Part shown: positions 33,108 through 42,073 of the stretch, in pieces | Layout: each line of letters opens with the position of its first letter | How positions within the stretch are numbered: position 1 is the stretch's first letter | Assembly: GCA_039029735.1 (NCBI GenBank) | Contig: JBCCFL010000031.1 | Coordinates: forward strand, 7,731-71,730 | Source: CADEDH01 sp039029735 | GTDB taxonomy: Bacteria > Actinomycetota > Acidimicrobiia > Acidimicrobiales > SZUA-35 | DNA length: 64,000 bases | Direction: 5' to 3' | The notes under the pieces: model-generated | What the model saw: only the letters and a program-made list of their open reading frames with translations | What the model was told of the DNA's origin: nothing | The model's database searches: none | Program-made: the position numbers and the translations under genes

Positions 33108-33673
33108 TCGATCACGCCACCCCGGAAGGCGGCAACAGGCCGGCTGGCTCTCCGAGCAACCCAGAGCGGCGTCTGGTTGGGTACCCGTCGCCGCAGTTCC
33201 CCGGGCCACCTCAGGTGCTCATGCAACTGCCGCCTGATTGGATCCCCATCGACCCCGCCGGATACCTCGGGGCGGGCCCGAAGATCGATGTGGCCGTGGC
33301 CGGGCCGACGGCCACCGACGGAATCCGCCCATCTCTTGTTGTGTCGGTGTCGAGGACGCTGCCGAGCGACGACCCGGAAACCCTGGTTCGGGCCATCGCC
33401 GGGGCACCCGATCATCCCGAGCGGGCGAACGGCGGGAAGGTGTTCGCTGGTACCCATGTTGCGCACCTGGTCGGATTCGAAGAGACCGTTGACGAGACGG
33501 CGCTGAGGCGGCTGCAGTGCGTGACCTATGTGGACCGACGCCCGATCGCCCACGTCGTCACCGCCCTCGCCACCGTTGCCGCATCGGACGAGGATGGACT
33601 ACGCGTTGTCGCCGAGGTCATCAAGTCGCTGGGCGTCGCCCAACCTCCGGTCGAACCGGGGGAGGTGGCCTGA
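33104..33673 (+). CDS. Unknown protein, possibly LpqN/Mog1-PsbP-like fold
   Basis: A 189-residue protein without signal peptide. The segment QLPPDWIPIDPAGYLGAG and later RLQCVTYVDRRPIAHVVTAL, ending SDEDGLRVVAEVIKSLGV, follow the strand-helix order of the LpqN/Mog1-PsbP group (a beta sheet with a final helix reading out SF-type sites). This is a weak resemblance by eye. It sits between the two-domain unknown and the WXG100-metallopeptidase gene with short overlaps, so it is part of the operon. Confidence 0.55.
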   Translation: MIDHATPEGGNRPAGSPSNPERRLVGYPSPQFPGPPQVLMQLPPDWIPIDPAGYLGAGPKIDVAVAGPTATDGIRPSLVVSVSRTLPSDDPETLVRAIAGAPDHPERANGGKVFAGTHVAHLVGFEETVDETALRRLQCVTYVDRRPIAHVVTALATVAASDEDGLRVVAEVIKSLGVAQPPVEPGEVA

Positions 33674-34788
33674 TGTCAGTGGAGGGTGCCGACCTGGAGG
33701 CGATGTCCAGGCTCAGCCGACTGCTCGGACAGCAGTCGGGGCGGATCAACTCGATCCGTACTGCTGCCGGTGGGGCCCTCGGCGTGCTCAATCGGTTGTG
33801 GCGAGGGAGCGATGCCGCAGCCTTCGAACAGCAGTGGCGCAACGTGCACGCGCCCGCGTTGGCGCGGGCGGGGGCCGCGCTACGCGACGCAGCCGAGATG
33901 GTGGAACGCAACCGTGCTGCGCAGGAGCAGACCAGCGCCCAGCCCGACTCGGGTGGCAGTGGGTGGGACTGGGTCACGTCGACGCTCGTTGGCGAGCCCT
34001 GGGGGGCCCTGACGTCCCAGATCGGGCCGGGCCCGATCGGCCCTCGAGTCCCAGGCCTCCCCAGTGGGGACTCGTTCCTTCCGAGTTGGTCGGATGCGCT
34101 CGATCCATTCATCTGGGTGGGAGAACAGGCGAACGACCTGGCCGAAGCCAGCGAGCCGTTCTTCGACGAGACCGGCCATCGGTTCGGCGAGCTGTGGGCC
34201 TACAACCTGGCTCGTGGCGAACGTCGGTTCCGCAACCCGTTTCAGGCCGCCTGGGATGACGTCACCTGGACGGGCCCGTTCGAGCACCTGACCGGTTCGG
34301 GCGCCATCCTCTTCGGTGGCGGCGAGTTCGACGACTCGATCGGCAACGGCCGGTTCGAAGGCATCTACGGCGTTCCAGGCTTGCCTGGGCGGGGCGCCAT
34401 CACCCTCGGCCACAGCGTGTTGTTCGGCCATGAGAACGCCGCTGACATCACCAGCGAACTCAGCGATCACGAGTATCAGCACGTGCTTGATATCGAGGAC
34501 GTCGGCGGTCTTCCGTTCTACGGGTCCTACCTCGCCCAGTGGGGCGTCAACATCGCCATGGGGCAGGACCCCGCTCCCCGCGGCGAGGCCTACCGCAACA
34601 TCTTCTGGGAAGACCGTGGGTTCGCCGTCCAATTCGGACAACGCGAGCCGCAAGGCATCTTCGACGATGCGCTCGACGAGGTGGGTGGCGCTGCGCAGTC
34701 CGGGTTCGAGCGTGGGTACGAGGAACTCGTCAGCGGCGACTTCGTCGACGACGTGGTAGACGTGTTCAACGGTCGGTTGCCGCGGTGA
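33673..34788 (+). CDS. WXG100-module protein with HEYQH metallopeptidase-like domain
   Basis: A 371-residue putative type VII effector. The WXG100 part (1-95) has GADLEAMSRLSR at 5-16, W43-R44-G45 and NRAAQEQTS at its end. After a linker (96-160), a C-terminal domain contains the zinc-binding HEXXH pattern H266-E267-Y268-Q269-H270 followed by VLDIEDVGGLPFYGSYL, the layout of a small metallopeptidase; the third ligand is not certain. The preceding GHSVLFGHENAADITSELSD would be the substrate edge. ATG overlaps the previous stop by one base. Lipoprotein at 34857 follows and might protect the producer. Confidence 0.72.
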   Translation: MSVEGADLEAMSRLSRLLGQQSGRINSIRTAAGGALGVLNRLWRGSDAAAFEQQWRNVHAPALARAGAALRDAAEMVERNRAAQEQTSAQPDSGGSGWDWVTSTLVGEPWGALTSQIGPGPIGPRVPGLPSGDSFLPSWSDALDPFIWVGEQANDLAEASEPFFDETGHRFGELWAYNLARGERRFRNPFQAAWDDVTWTGPFEHLTGSGAILFGGGEFDDSIGNGRFEGIYGVPGLPGRGAITLGHSVLFGHENAADITSELSDHEYQHVLDIEDVGGLPFYGSYLAQWGVNIAMGQDPAPRGEAYRNIFWEDRGFAVQFGQREPQGIFDDALDEVGGAAQSGFERGYEELVSGDFVDDVVDVFNGRLPR

Positions 34789-34856
34789 ACACACCCCTGG
34801 AGAGCGAGCAGATCGGCCAGTCCTCGGCGGGCACACGGGCGCAGGTGGGAGGTCCC

Positions 34857-35219
34857 ATGATGAGGTATCGGGTGGGAGTGCGAGGGAGCGGCGTTCTCGT
34901 TCTCGCAGTTGGCGTGCTGGCGCTCGGCGGCTGTCTTGTCGACGGTGACCGTCCGGTTCCGGTGGAGTCGAGGTGTTCGGCCAGCATCGAGGTTTTTCTT
35001 GTGACGGATGGCAACCTACCGGGGTGGCGTTATGAGGTTGCTCCCGGTGAGAGCGAGCTCTCTGCGGCGCAGATTGCTGAGCGGGTGTCGGCGTCCACCG
35101 CCGACGGTGATCCGGTGGTCGAGGTCGAGATCGATCCCACGCGCGCTGTCGACGAGCCGACCGACCCCATCGTGATCGAGGGTGCTGACTGCGACCGGTT
35201 CGCCGCGGTCGAGGGCTGA
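34857..35219 (+). CDS. Small lipoprotein after the WXG100-metallopeptidase gene
   Basis: A 120-residue lipoprotein with signal VLVLAVGVLALGGC (Cys26) and a compact domain with one further cysteine pair (SRCSASIEV; GADCDRFA). GGGAGG sits 5 bases before the tandem ATGATG. No recognised domain. Each of the two effector-like genes in this region (33673 and 35792) is followed by a small lipoprotein gene, which would fit an immunity or delivery role, but this is inference. Confidence 0.68.
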   Translation: MMRYRVGVRGSGVLVLAVGVLALGGCLVDGDRPVPVESRCSASIEVFLVTDGNLPGWRYEVAPGESELSAAQIAERVSASTADGDPVVEVEIDPTRAVDEPTDPIVIEGADCDRFAAVEG

Positions 35220-35268
35220 GCGGGACTTCACTCTCGTTGGGCTGTCGCCGGTGCCGCGGGCCGGATGG

Positions 35269-35778
35269 TCAGGTGCCGTCGGTGCGAGTCTCGGTTTCGG
35301 GGTCCCAGCCGATACGTCGGTAGATGTTGGGGCGGGCCGAGTTGCGCTGGAGGGCAAGGTCCGGCCCGTGGTTGATGGTGATGTCGCATCGGGGGTTGTC
35401 GTCGAACTCTTCTGGCCGGGCGGTCCAGTCCGAGAGTTCGATTGCTTGTCCTGGTTCCCAGAAGCCGGGGCTCGAGCTGTATTCGATCTGTTGACCGTCG
35501 TTGGTGTGGAACGTGATGCGGATGTTGTACGCCCAGGAGAAGTCGTTCAGGTTTTCCAGCGTGTAGGTGGCTTCGACGCGGTCGTCGAGTTTGACGCAGG
35601 TGAGGTCCCGCACCTCGTAGAAGCTCTCGGGTGCAGGCCATCCGTCGAAGAGTTCCTGGAGGAAGACCGGGTCTTGAGAGACCTGATCCTCGTCGGCGAG
35701 CTCGTTGTCTTGGTTGGTGTTCACACAGGCTCCCAGGGTGAGCACGGCAGCAACCGCAATGAGTGCGACGCGTCGCAT
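35269..35778 (-). CDS. Small lipoprotein after the WXG100-hydrolase gene
   Basis: A 169-residue lipoprotein, lipobox LGAC with Cys18, and a beta-rich domain (ATYTLENLNDFSWAYNIRIT; YSSSPGFWEPGQAIELSDW) with cysteines at RDLTCVKLDD and NPRCDITIN. The fold resembles an immunoglobulin-like or FxLYD-type extracellular domain. It follows the WXG100-hydrolase gene by 13 bases on the same strand and points toward the other small lipoprotein. No known function. Confidence 0.68.
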   Translation of the reverse strand: MRRVALIAVAAVLTLGACVNTNQDNELADEDQVSQDPVFLQELFDGWPAPESFYEVRDLTCVKLDDRVEATYTLENLNDFSWAYNIRITFHTNDGQQIEYSSSPGFWEPGQAIELSDWTARPEEFDDNPRCDITINHGPDLALQRNSARPNIYRRIGWDPETETRTDGT

Positions 35779-35791
35779 TGGCCGGATGCGG

Positions 35792-37477
35792 TCACTGTCG
35801 TTGACCTTTAGGAACGGAGACGTCGACGGCAGTTGTTTCGCCGTCGGTGCCGTAGCCGGCGGCCGCCCAGTCGGCGAAGAACGCTTCGTGCGTTTCATTG
35901 GTGGTCTCCTGAACGCGTTCGATGTAGTTGTTCTGGTGATGACCGGCGCCTTCCCAGCCGCCGGTGAATTCGTCGACGACAATACCGTCCCGATCGCCGG
36001 GGAATATCTCGCGGTTCGACGACGCATGGCCCACTTCTTCCACCACCACGGGGATGTCGCGGCTGTTCTGGAGCACCAGGACTTGGGTGCCGTCCTGTAC
36101 GTGGGGGAGCTGAGGCTCGGAGTGGTAGGCCGCGGCCACGACATGGGTCACCGTGAAGTCGCGGCCGTTGAACAGAGGGTCGGAGGCCAAGTCGAGGGCG
36201 GTGTCGCCACCGAAGCTGTGACCGACGATCGCCAGATTGGCTCCCGGCGGCACGTTCTCCCGAATGTAGGCCTCGACCATCTGGGCGTAGCGGTTGTCGT
36301 CGATCAGGTGACTTCCAGCTGACTGCGCAGCGGCGAAGTCGGTGTCGCGAACCGAGAAGTTCTCGGGATTGAGACCGGCGTTGGGGTTGGAGAGGTCGGT
36401 GACGCCGGGGAGCACGACCGTGAAGGTGTTGTCGTCGTGCTCCACGATCTGGAACTCGTCGTTGAAGATCTGCTCGCCGTTGGCGGTGTCTTCCAACGCC
36501 GCAACGACGGCGTTGCGACCGCTGTCGGCTGCGGTGTCGCCCTGAGGCACCACGAACGGCTCCGGCGCGTCGGCGTCGTCGGGGCCACGAACGGGCCACG
36601 GCTGGCCCGGGATCCGGGCTTCGGAGTCACCAGGTACCGGATCGTCGTTACCCAAGGCCGACTCGAGCGGCCCGAACAACTGCTGCACGAGGAACGGGTT
36701 GGCTTCGGTGTTCCACCACTCCCGCGCCGCAGGTGCACCGAGGTGCTGCCACAGCAGCCCACCGATGGGGCCACCGGCGGGTGTGCCCAGGAACGGCGAG
36801 TTGAACAGCAACTGCGCGAGCCGATCGCCGGCCAACACCGAACTGATCAGCAGATCCCCGGTGGCGTCGGCGACATCGCCCAGACGATCTCGGCCCCACG
36901 CCTCGAACTGGTCCCACCGCTCCGATGCCTGGTCGGTGCCGTAATCCCACAGCTCGCCGGCTCGATCGCCGAGCCAGTCGGCCGTGCCGTCGGCGACATC
37001 CCACACGTCGCCGGGGCTGGGCACACCAGGGAGACCGGGGATGTCGGGGAGTGAGGGAATGCCTGGAAGGCTGGGAACATCGGGGAGACCGAAACCAGGA
37101 AGGTCCGGCAGGCCGAGATCGGGGACGTCGGGGAGGCCCGGCAAACCGGGGAGGCCGATGCTCGAGAGCCCGAAGCCGAACCCACCCCCACCATCGTTGG
37201 TGGAACCGGTGCCACTCGTCTGTTCCTGATCATCGGCGTGGCCTCGAACATCGGCGGCCAGGGCGGTGAGCTCGGCGACGCAGCGATCAAGGGCCGGTGC
37301 ATGGCGTGATTGCCACGAGTGGCGAAACGAGCGGGCGTCGTCGCCCTCCCAGAACCCACCCGAGGCGGCGATCTGGGTTCGCGCTGAGCGCGAGAGGTTC
37401 TGCAACCGTTGGGTCTGACGATCGATCTCGCGAGCCAGATCGCGAAGCCGATCGATGTCTGCACCCGAGAGTGTCAT
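35792..37477 (-). CDS. WXG100-module protein with DUF1023-like alpha/beta hydrolase domain
   Basis: A 561-residue putative type VII effector. Start ATG 37477 has GTGGAGGGC upstream; an upstream in-frame start is less likely. WXG100 part: GADIDRLRDLAR at 5-16, W43-E44-G45 and HADDQEQTS at the end. A collagen-like run of PGLP/LPD repeats (about 100-160) follows, then an alpha/beta hydrolase with nucleophile elbow GHSFGG (Ser421) and downstream Asp and His candidates (SDPLFNGRDF; GAGHHQNNY). DUF1023 hydrolases are known in actinobacterial secreted proteins. Substrate unknown, perhaps a lipid or polysaccharide ester. Confidence 0.76.
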   Translation of the reverse strand: MTLSGADIDRLRDLAREIDRQTQRLQNLSRSARTQIAASGGFWEGDDARSFRHSWQSRHAPALDRCVAELTALAADVRGHADDQEQTSGTGSTNDGGGGFGFGLSSIGLPGLPGLPDVPDLGLPDLPGFGLPDVPSLPGIPSLPDIPGLPGVPSPGDVWDVADGTADWLGDRAGELWDYGTDQASERWDQFEAWGRDRLGDVADATGDLLISSVLAGDRLAQLLFNSPFLGTPAGGPIGGLLWQHLGAPAAREWWNTEANPFLVQQLFGPLESALGNDDPVPGDSEARIPGQPWPVRGPDDADAPEPFVVPQGDTAADSGRNAVVAALEDTANGEQIFNDEFQIVEHDDNTFTVVLPGVTDLSNPNAGLNPENFSVRDTDFAAAQSAGSHLIDDNRYAQMVEAYIRENVPPGANLAIVGHSFGGDTALDLASDPLFNGRDFTVTHVVAAAYHSEPQLPHVQDGTQVLVLQNSRDIPVVVEEVGHASSNREIFPGDRDGIVVDEFTGGWEGAGHHQNNYIERVQETTNETHEAFFADWAAAGYGTDGETTAVDVSVPKGQRQ

Positions 37478-37543
37478 AGCCGCCCTCCACCGCTCCAACG
37501 GCAATCTACAACGGTCACCCTCGCTGCCGCTGTCAACCTTCGC

Positions 37544-37561
37544 AAGGGGATCGATCCCCTC
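37544..37561. promoter_or_regulatory. Palindromic operator, copy 3 (AAGGGGATCGATCCCCTC)
   Basis: Seventeen of 18 bases match the perfect palindrome at 30684. It lies 66 bases upstream of the WXG100-hydrolase ATG on the minus strand, directly before TTGCGA and a TTGACA hexamer (37531-37536), just after the end of the eccC-like gene. Confidence 0.65.
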
Positions 37562-37572
37562 GGGCTACCGCG

Positions 37573-40500
37573 TCACGAGGTCTTCGTCGGCGCTGCGACC
37601 TGCAGCGTGTCCATGGCCTGGCCGTCGACGAGGTATCCCCGGCCCAGTGGCCACAGGTGGCTCTTGATACGCGGCATGGCCAAGCCGAACACGTCGGCAT
37701 CCTCCAGGGGGCTCGGACGGAGCAACAGGCCCAACTTGTGCGCAGTAACAGCCCGTACCAGAGGGTCGTACCCGCTGCGGGCCCGCACGTCTTCCAGCAC
37801 CACGATCACCGCCGTGTGCTCACCGTCGGCGGCGTCGACCAGTTGATCAACAGGAATGCCCGCCTCCACCATCGCGTAGGCGTCATCGAGAATCAGCAGC
37901 CGCGTCTGGCCGCTGCCGGCCTCCATCCCGTAGGCCTCGTCCATCAGATCGTCCTGGCCGATGACCGTGCGCCACGACGGCTCCACGGGCACCGACGGTC
38001 GCTTCATCGACAGGAACACCACCTCGTCGAACCGGGCCGCCGTCGCCTGCCCGAGCGCCACTGCCACCGTGGATCGGCCACTGGCTCGCGGCCCCGACAC
38101 GAGGAACAGCCTGAACCCGTCGGGGAGGCGGTACTCAGCGAAATCTCGGTCCCGAAGCCCGATGGCGGTCGGGTCGGTGAGATCGGATCTCGACAGCGAC
38201 TCCGGGAGCAACCGGATCGGGGGCGCGAGTGCCACCCCATCAGCGGTCAACTGGGCGGCGAGGGCCTGCATCGCATTGTCCTGCTCGTCGGACGAGGGGC
38301 CGCCGCCGAGCACGGCCAGCTGCGCTGCGTTGGCACCGTCGATGGCGGCCCCTGGCGGCGAGGCCTCGGTGAGCACGTCGATCGGGACCTCCATGCCTCG
38401 ATAGTCCTCCACCGAGTTCTGCCGCAACGCCAGCCACCGGCCGAAGGCGCGTTGGACGGTGAAGCTCATGGCGTCGCGCCGAGGGGCGGTGACGACCACG
38501 TGGATCCCGACCGGGCGGCCCTCCAGCACCAGCCGGCGAACGATGCGGATGAACCGTTCGTTCTCCAATGGCTCGAACGCCTCGTGGAACGACGGGTAGT
38601 TGTCGATGAGCAGATAGATCCGCCCGATCGACACGTCGCGCCGAGCCGCACGAAACTCGGCCAGCGACGCTGCCCGTTCGGACGAGAACTGTTCAACTCG
38701 TTCGTCGAGGGTCGATTCGAGATCGGCCAGCATCCGCCGCGTGAGCTCCACGTCGTCCTCGTAGGCGATCGTGCCGACGTGGGGGAGCGACTCCAGCACT
38801 CGCAACCCTCGGCCGCCGTAGTCGATGCCGTACACCCACCCGACCTCGGCTGGAACCCGGCCGTGAAGGGCGGCAGCGGCGGCGATCGAGCGAAGGGCCA
38901 CCGTCTTGCCCGATCCGCCGGTACCCACGATCCCGAGGCCGCCGTCGGTGTCGGGTTCGTAGCGCAGCGGCTGTTGGGTCTGCCGTTCTGGGCGGTCGGC
39001 AACTCCCAATATCAGTGCATGGTCGTCGGCGGCCGCCTCCAACCCCGCGAGGTCGTAGATCGGGGCCAGAGGTTCGAGCCACGGCTTGCGGGGAAGCGGT
39101 CGGCCCGTGCGATGGTGCACGGCGCACAGATGGGCAACGAGCCGTTCGAGATCAGTGGCGGGAGGCTCAGCGTTGGCGCCGTCGAGGGTGGGGGCCGCAG
39201 GCTCGGTGACGGGCAGCGCAATCGGATCGACGTACCCGAACTCGAGGCGCCCCGCCTCGACGGTTGGAGCCTCATCGGGGTTGGTCACGCCGCCCACGTA
39301 GGCCGACTGGAAGGTGAAGCGGTCGCGGCTGATCTTGGCGATGGCCCGGCCGGGAAGCTTCCGGTCGATCTCGGCGGCATCGGGGGCCTCGATCACATCC
39401 GTGGAGTCGTCGGTGTCGGCCATTCGCAACGCAATGCGCAGATCGGTGTTGGCCTTCACCTGGGGAGTGATCACCCCGGCAGGACGTTGGGTGGCGAGCA
39501 CGAGGTGCAGCCCGAGGCTCCGGCCCCGTTGGGCCACATCGACCATGCCCTCCACGAACTCCGGCACCTCCTGCACCAGCGCGGCGAACTCGTCGACGAT
39601 GATCAGCAGACTCGGTGGCGTGTCGGGGATCTTCTTGTCGATCATCTCCAGCAGATCGGAGCAATCGTGCTCGGCGAACAGCAGCTCGCGGTGGTGTAGC
39701 TCGGCTCGAAGCGACACCAGTGCCCGCCGCACGCCTGCGTTGTCGAGATCGGTGACCATGCCAACGGTGTGGGGCAGTTTGCTGCAGTCTTTGAATGCGG
39801 CCCCGCCCTTGTAGTCCACCAGGAGAAACGTGACGGTCTCGGGGGCGTGGGTAGTGGCCATGCCCATCACCCAGCTCTGGAGGAACTCGCTCTTGCCGGC
39901 CCCGGTGGTGCCGCCAACGAGGCCGTGCGGTCCGTCCCGCCGAATGTCGAGGGTGAACACGCCCTCAGCCAGGCGGCCGACTGGCGCCTCGAGTGTTTTC
40001 GGCCGCCGTGACCAGTGGGCCAGCACGTCGTCGTCGGACTCCAGCAGCTGGAGGCCACCCAGCAGCTCGATGAGGCTCACCCGGGCCGGCACCATCGAAC
40101 CGGCCGACAACAGGGCCCCGACGTCCTCGATCGGGCTGAGGCGCCGAGCGGTGGCCTCGGCATCGGATCGTGTCGAGGTTTCGAACCGCACATTAGTGAT
40201 GGAGACCCCGCTGGCAGTCGTCCCCACCTCGGCCGTCTCGCCGCCGGGTTCGATCCGAACCACATTGCCAACGCCGCGCGGTACCCGTCGAGAGGCGGCC
40301 GAGAGCCACATGGTGTAGACGCCGACCGAGGGTCCCTGCTCGAGTAGCCGGGTGAGTTCTCGTTGTTCCACGGGGAGCCCCTCCGCTACCACCACGACCA
40401 CCGCCGGGCCGACCACGGCGCTGTCGTCGCCGAACCCGGTCCGCGCAGCTGCCCGCGAATCCACCAGCTTGAGCAGGCGGGCCAGCAGCGACCGGCAGGC

Positions 40501-41910
40501 TCCCTCGTCGGCCGCGAGAGGGTGCCCGCCTATGACGCTGTCGTCGGTGGCGCAGTGCGGGAGCCACTTCATCCACTCCCAGGCGGGGCGCGACGGAGCC
40601 GGCACCATCGCTGCGAGCAGCAGCTCGGCTGGGCTGTGAAGCGCCGCCAACTGGGTGACCAATGAGTAGGCAAGCGGCTCGGTGAACTGGCGCGGCCCGG
40701 TGATCCCGATCCCCCGGTCGCGGTGGAGGTCCACCGTGAGAGGTACCGCAGACACCGTCTCGTAGCGCTCGGGCAGCGATGTGATGCGGTGCCGGAACGA
40801 CCGAGCGCCACCGTCGGGAACCTCGATTGTGTTGACTGAGGCAAGGTCGGCCAAGCCAATCCGGAGCGACAGCACGTCCTCGTCGTCGAGGGCTCGTTCC
40901 CACAGGCGGGGGGACAGTTCGTCGACGGCAGTTGCCAGGGCGTCGACGGGGGGCGACGCCGAGCGGCGGCCGAGCTGTTCCTCGGCATGCAACTGATCGA
41001 GACGGTTCTCGGTCTCGATCATGGCGAGCTCGAACTCGTTGACGGAGGCCCGATGGGCGGCGCGGGACGCCGAGCGGCTCTCCAGGTAGGAGCCGATCAT
41101 CATCACCGGTGAGAAGAGCATGAACAGCCCGAACAGATAGTTGGGCTCGCCACCGAAGGCCACCGGGGCGTAGATCATCGCCGCGCCCATCAACAGCGGA
41201 GCGAGAGCCGAGATCATGGGAAGGCGCTGCCGCGGCGGATCGTCGGGCGGCCGCGGCAGCTTCGTCTTGCGTGGCTCATAGGGGAGTACCAGGCGAGGCG
41301 GCCGGTTGAAGGGCACGCTCGCCCCGCTCAGATCGCCCAACCCACGGGCTCGGCGGAGGTGCTCCACTCGGATCGACGTGTGGCCGAGCACGGCTGTCGA
41401 GTCTCCGGTGAGTGCGGCGGCTCCGGTTGTGATCTGGCTGTCGATGCGCACTCCGTGCCGGGAGCCGAGGTCGATGATCTCGGCCGATTCGTCGTCGACC
41501 ACGATCGAGGCGTGACGCCGGGACATCGTGTCGTCGGTCACCACCACGTCGCAGTCGAGGCCGCGTCCGATCGTGAACTCACCGAACCCGAGTTCGATGG
41601 CGGCTGGGGCGTCAGGACCCCGCACGATCCGGAGCAGCGCGGCGGGGCGTTGCCCGCCAACTCCGCCATCGGGGGCTCCACGGGTGGCAGGAGCGTTCGT
41701 GGGTGGGAGCAGGGCAAGCCGGTCGCCACTTCGAAGATCGACCTCAGCGATCGGGCTGGTCGGGCCCACCGTCTGATTCGTGCGCTCGATGTGGACGTCA
41801 CTTGACCGGTCGCCGCCGACGGCGGCTACCACATCGCCAACCGTTGCGTCCCCGGCGGTGTCGATGACGCAGTCACCGATTCCGTCAAAGGTCAGTAGGA
41901 ACCGCACCAT
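37573..41910 (-). CDS. eccC: EccC/EssC-like type VII secretion ATPase with N-terminal FHA domain
   Basis: A 1445-residue FtsK/SpoIIIE-family motor. Residues 1-85 are ubiquitin-like; an FHA domain at about 108-165 has FTIGRGLDCD, MSRRHASI and DLGSRHGV. Two membrane helices follow near 235-275. Three ATPase domains: Walker A GGTTGAGKS near 667, GTGGSGKT near 996, and a third at about 1275 with GPRASGRS where Arg replaces the catalytic Lys. Walker B VTFLLVDYKGG and LLIIVDEFAAL are in the first domain. The FHA-plus-three-ATPase layout is closer to firmicute EssC than to mycobacterial EccC. No eccB, eccD, eccE or mycP lies in the window. Ends 12 bases before the palindromic operator. Confidence 0.9.
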   Translation of the reverse strand: MVRFLLTFDGIGDCVIDTAGDATVGDVVAAVGGDRSSDVHIERTNQTVGPTSPIAEVDLRSGDRLALLPPTNAPATRGAPDGGVGGQRPAALLRIVRGPDAPAAIELGFGEFTIGRGLDCDVVVTDDTMSRRHASIVVDDESAEIIDLGSRHGVRIDSQITTGAAALTGDSTAVLGHTSIRVEHLRRARGLGDLSGASVPFNRPPRLVLPYEPRKTKLPRPPDDPPRQRLPMISALAPLLMGAAMIYAPVAFGGEPNYLFGLFMLFSPVMMIGSYLESRSASRAAHRASVNEFELAMIETENRLDQLHAEEQLGRRSASPPVDALATAVDELSPRLWERALDDEDVLSLRIGLADLASVNTIEVPDGGARSFRHRITSLPERYETVSAVPLTVDLHRDRGIGITGPRQFTEPLAYSLVTQLAALHSPAELLLAAMVPAPSRPAWEWMKWLPHCATDDSVIGGHPLAADEGACRSLLARLLKLVDSRAAARTGFGDDSAVVGPAVVVVVAEGLPVEQRELTRLLEQGPSVGVYTMWLSAASRRVPRGVGNVVRIEPGGETAEVGTTASGVSITNVRFETSTRSDAEATARRLSPIEDVGALLSAGSMVPARVSLIELLGGLQLLESDDDVLAHWSRRPKTLEAPVGRLAEGVFTLDIRRDGPHGLVGGTTGAGKSEFLQSWVMGMATTHAPETVTFLLVDYKGGAAFKDCSKLPHTVGMVTDLDNAGVRRALVSLRAELHHRELLFAEHDCSDLLEMIDKKIPDTPPSLLIIVDEFAALVQEVPEFVEGMVDVAQRGRSLGLHLVLATQRPAGVITPQVKANTDLRIALRMADTDDSTDVIEAPDAAEIDRKLPGRAIAKISRDRFTFQSAYVGGVTNPDEAPTVEAGRLEFGYVDPIALPVTEPAAPTLDGANAEPPATDLERLVAHLCAVHHRTGRPLPRKPWLEPLAPIYDLAGLEAAADDHALILGVADRPERQTQQPLRYEPDTDGGLGIVGTGGSGKTVALRSIAAAAALHGRVPAEVGWVYGIDYGGRGLRVLESLPHVGTIAYEDDVELTRRMLADLESTLDERVEQFSSERAASLAEFRAARRDVSIGRIYLLIDNYPSFHEAFEPLENERFIRIVRRLVLEGRPVGIHVVVTAPRRDAMSFTVQRAFGRWLALRQNSVEDYRGMEVPIDVLTEASPPGAAIDGANAAQLAVLGGGPSSDEQDNAMQALAAQLTADGVALAPPIRLLPESLSRSDLTDPTAIGLRDRDFAEYRLPDGFRLFLVSGPRASGRSTVAVALGQATAARFDEVVFLSMKRPSVPVEPSWRTVIGQDDLMDEAYGMEAGSGQTRLLILDDAYAMVEAGIPVDQLVDAADGEHTAVIVVLEDVRARSGYDPLVRAVTAHKLGLLLRPSPLEDADVFGLAMPRIKSHLWPLGRGYLVDGQAMDTLQVAAPTKTS

Positions 41911-41953
41911 TCCACCTGTGTCGAGTCCGAGGGGCCCACCGAGCCCGAGGGTC

Positions 41954-41959
41954 TATGAT
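41954..41959 (+). promoter_or_regulatory. -10 hexamer TATGAT in the eccC / FHA-HTH intergenic region
   Basis: TATGAT is a near-consensus -10 in the 163-base divergent region. It would start transcription about 110 bases before the GTG at 42074, leaving a long leader with a hairpin GTGCAG-GGGT-CTGCAC at 41978-41993. Confidence 0.45.
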
Positions 41960-41977
41960 TGCAGGAGCGATGTGCAT

Positions 41978-41993
41978 GTGCAGGGGTCTGCAC
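41978..41993. repeat. Short hairpin GTGCAG-GGGT-CTGCAC in the leader of the FHA-HTH gene
   Basis: Perfect 6-base arms with a 4-base loop, between the -10 hexamer at 41954 and the FHA-HTH start. Could be a leader structure or operator half-sites. Confidence 0.35.
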
Positions 41994-42073
41994 GCGGCGG
42001 CACCGTCGCAACCGGGCACGTCGTCGGCCGATGTTCGTCGCTCCCGGAGGGTCAGAAGGGGAAGGAGGCCGGC

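Noticed and set aside
37010..37170. Tandem DNA repeat in the hydrolase gene as a mobile or CRISPR repeat
   Set aside because: It is the in-frame coding of a PGLP/LPD collagen-like linker, not a separate element.
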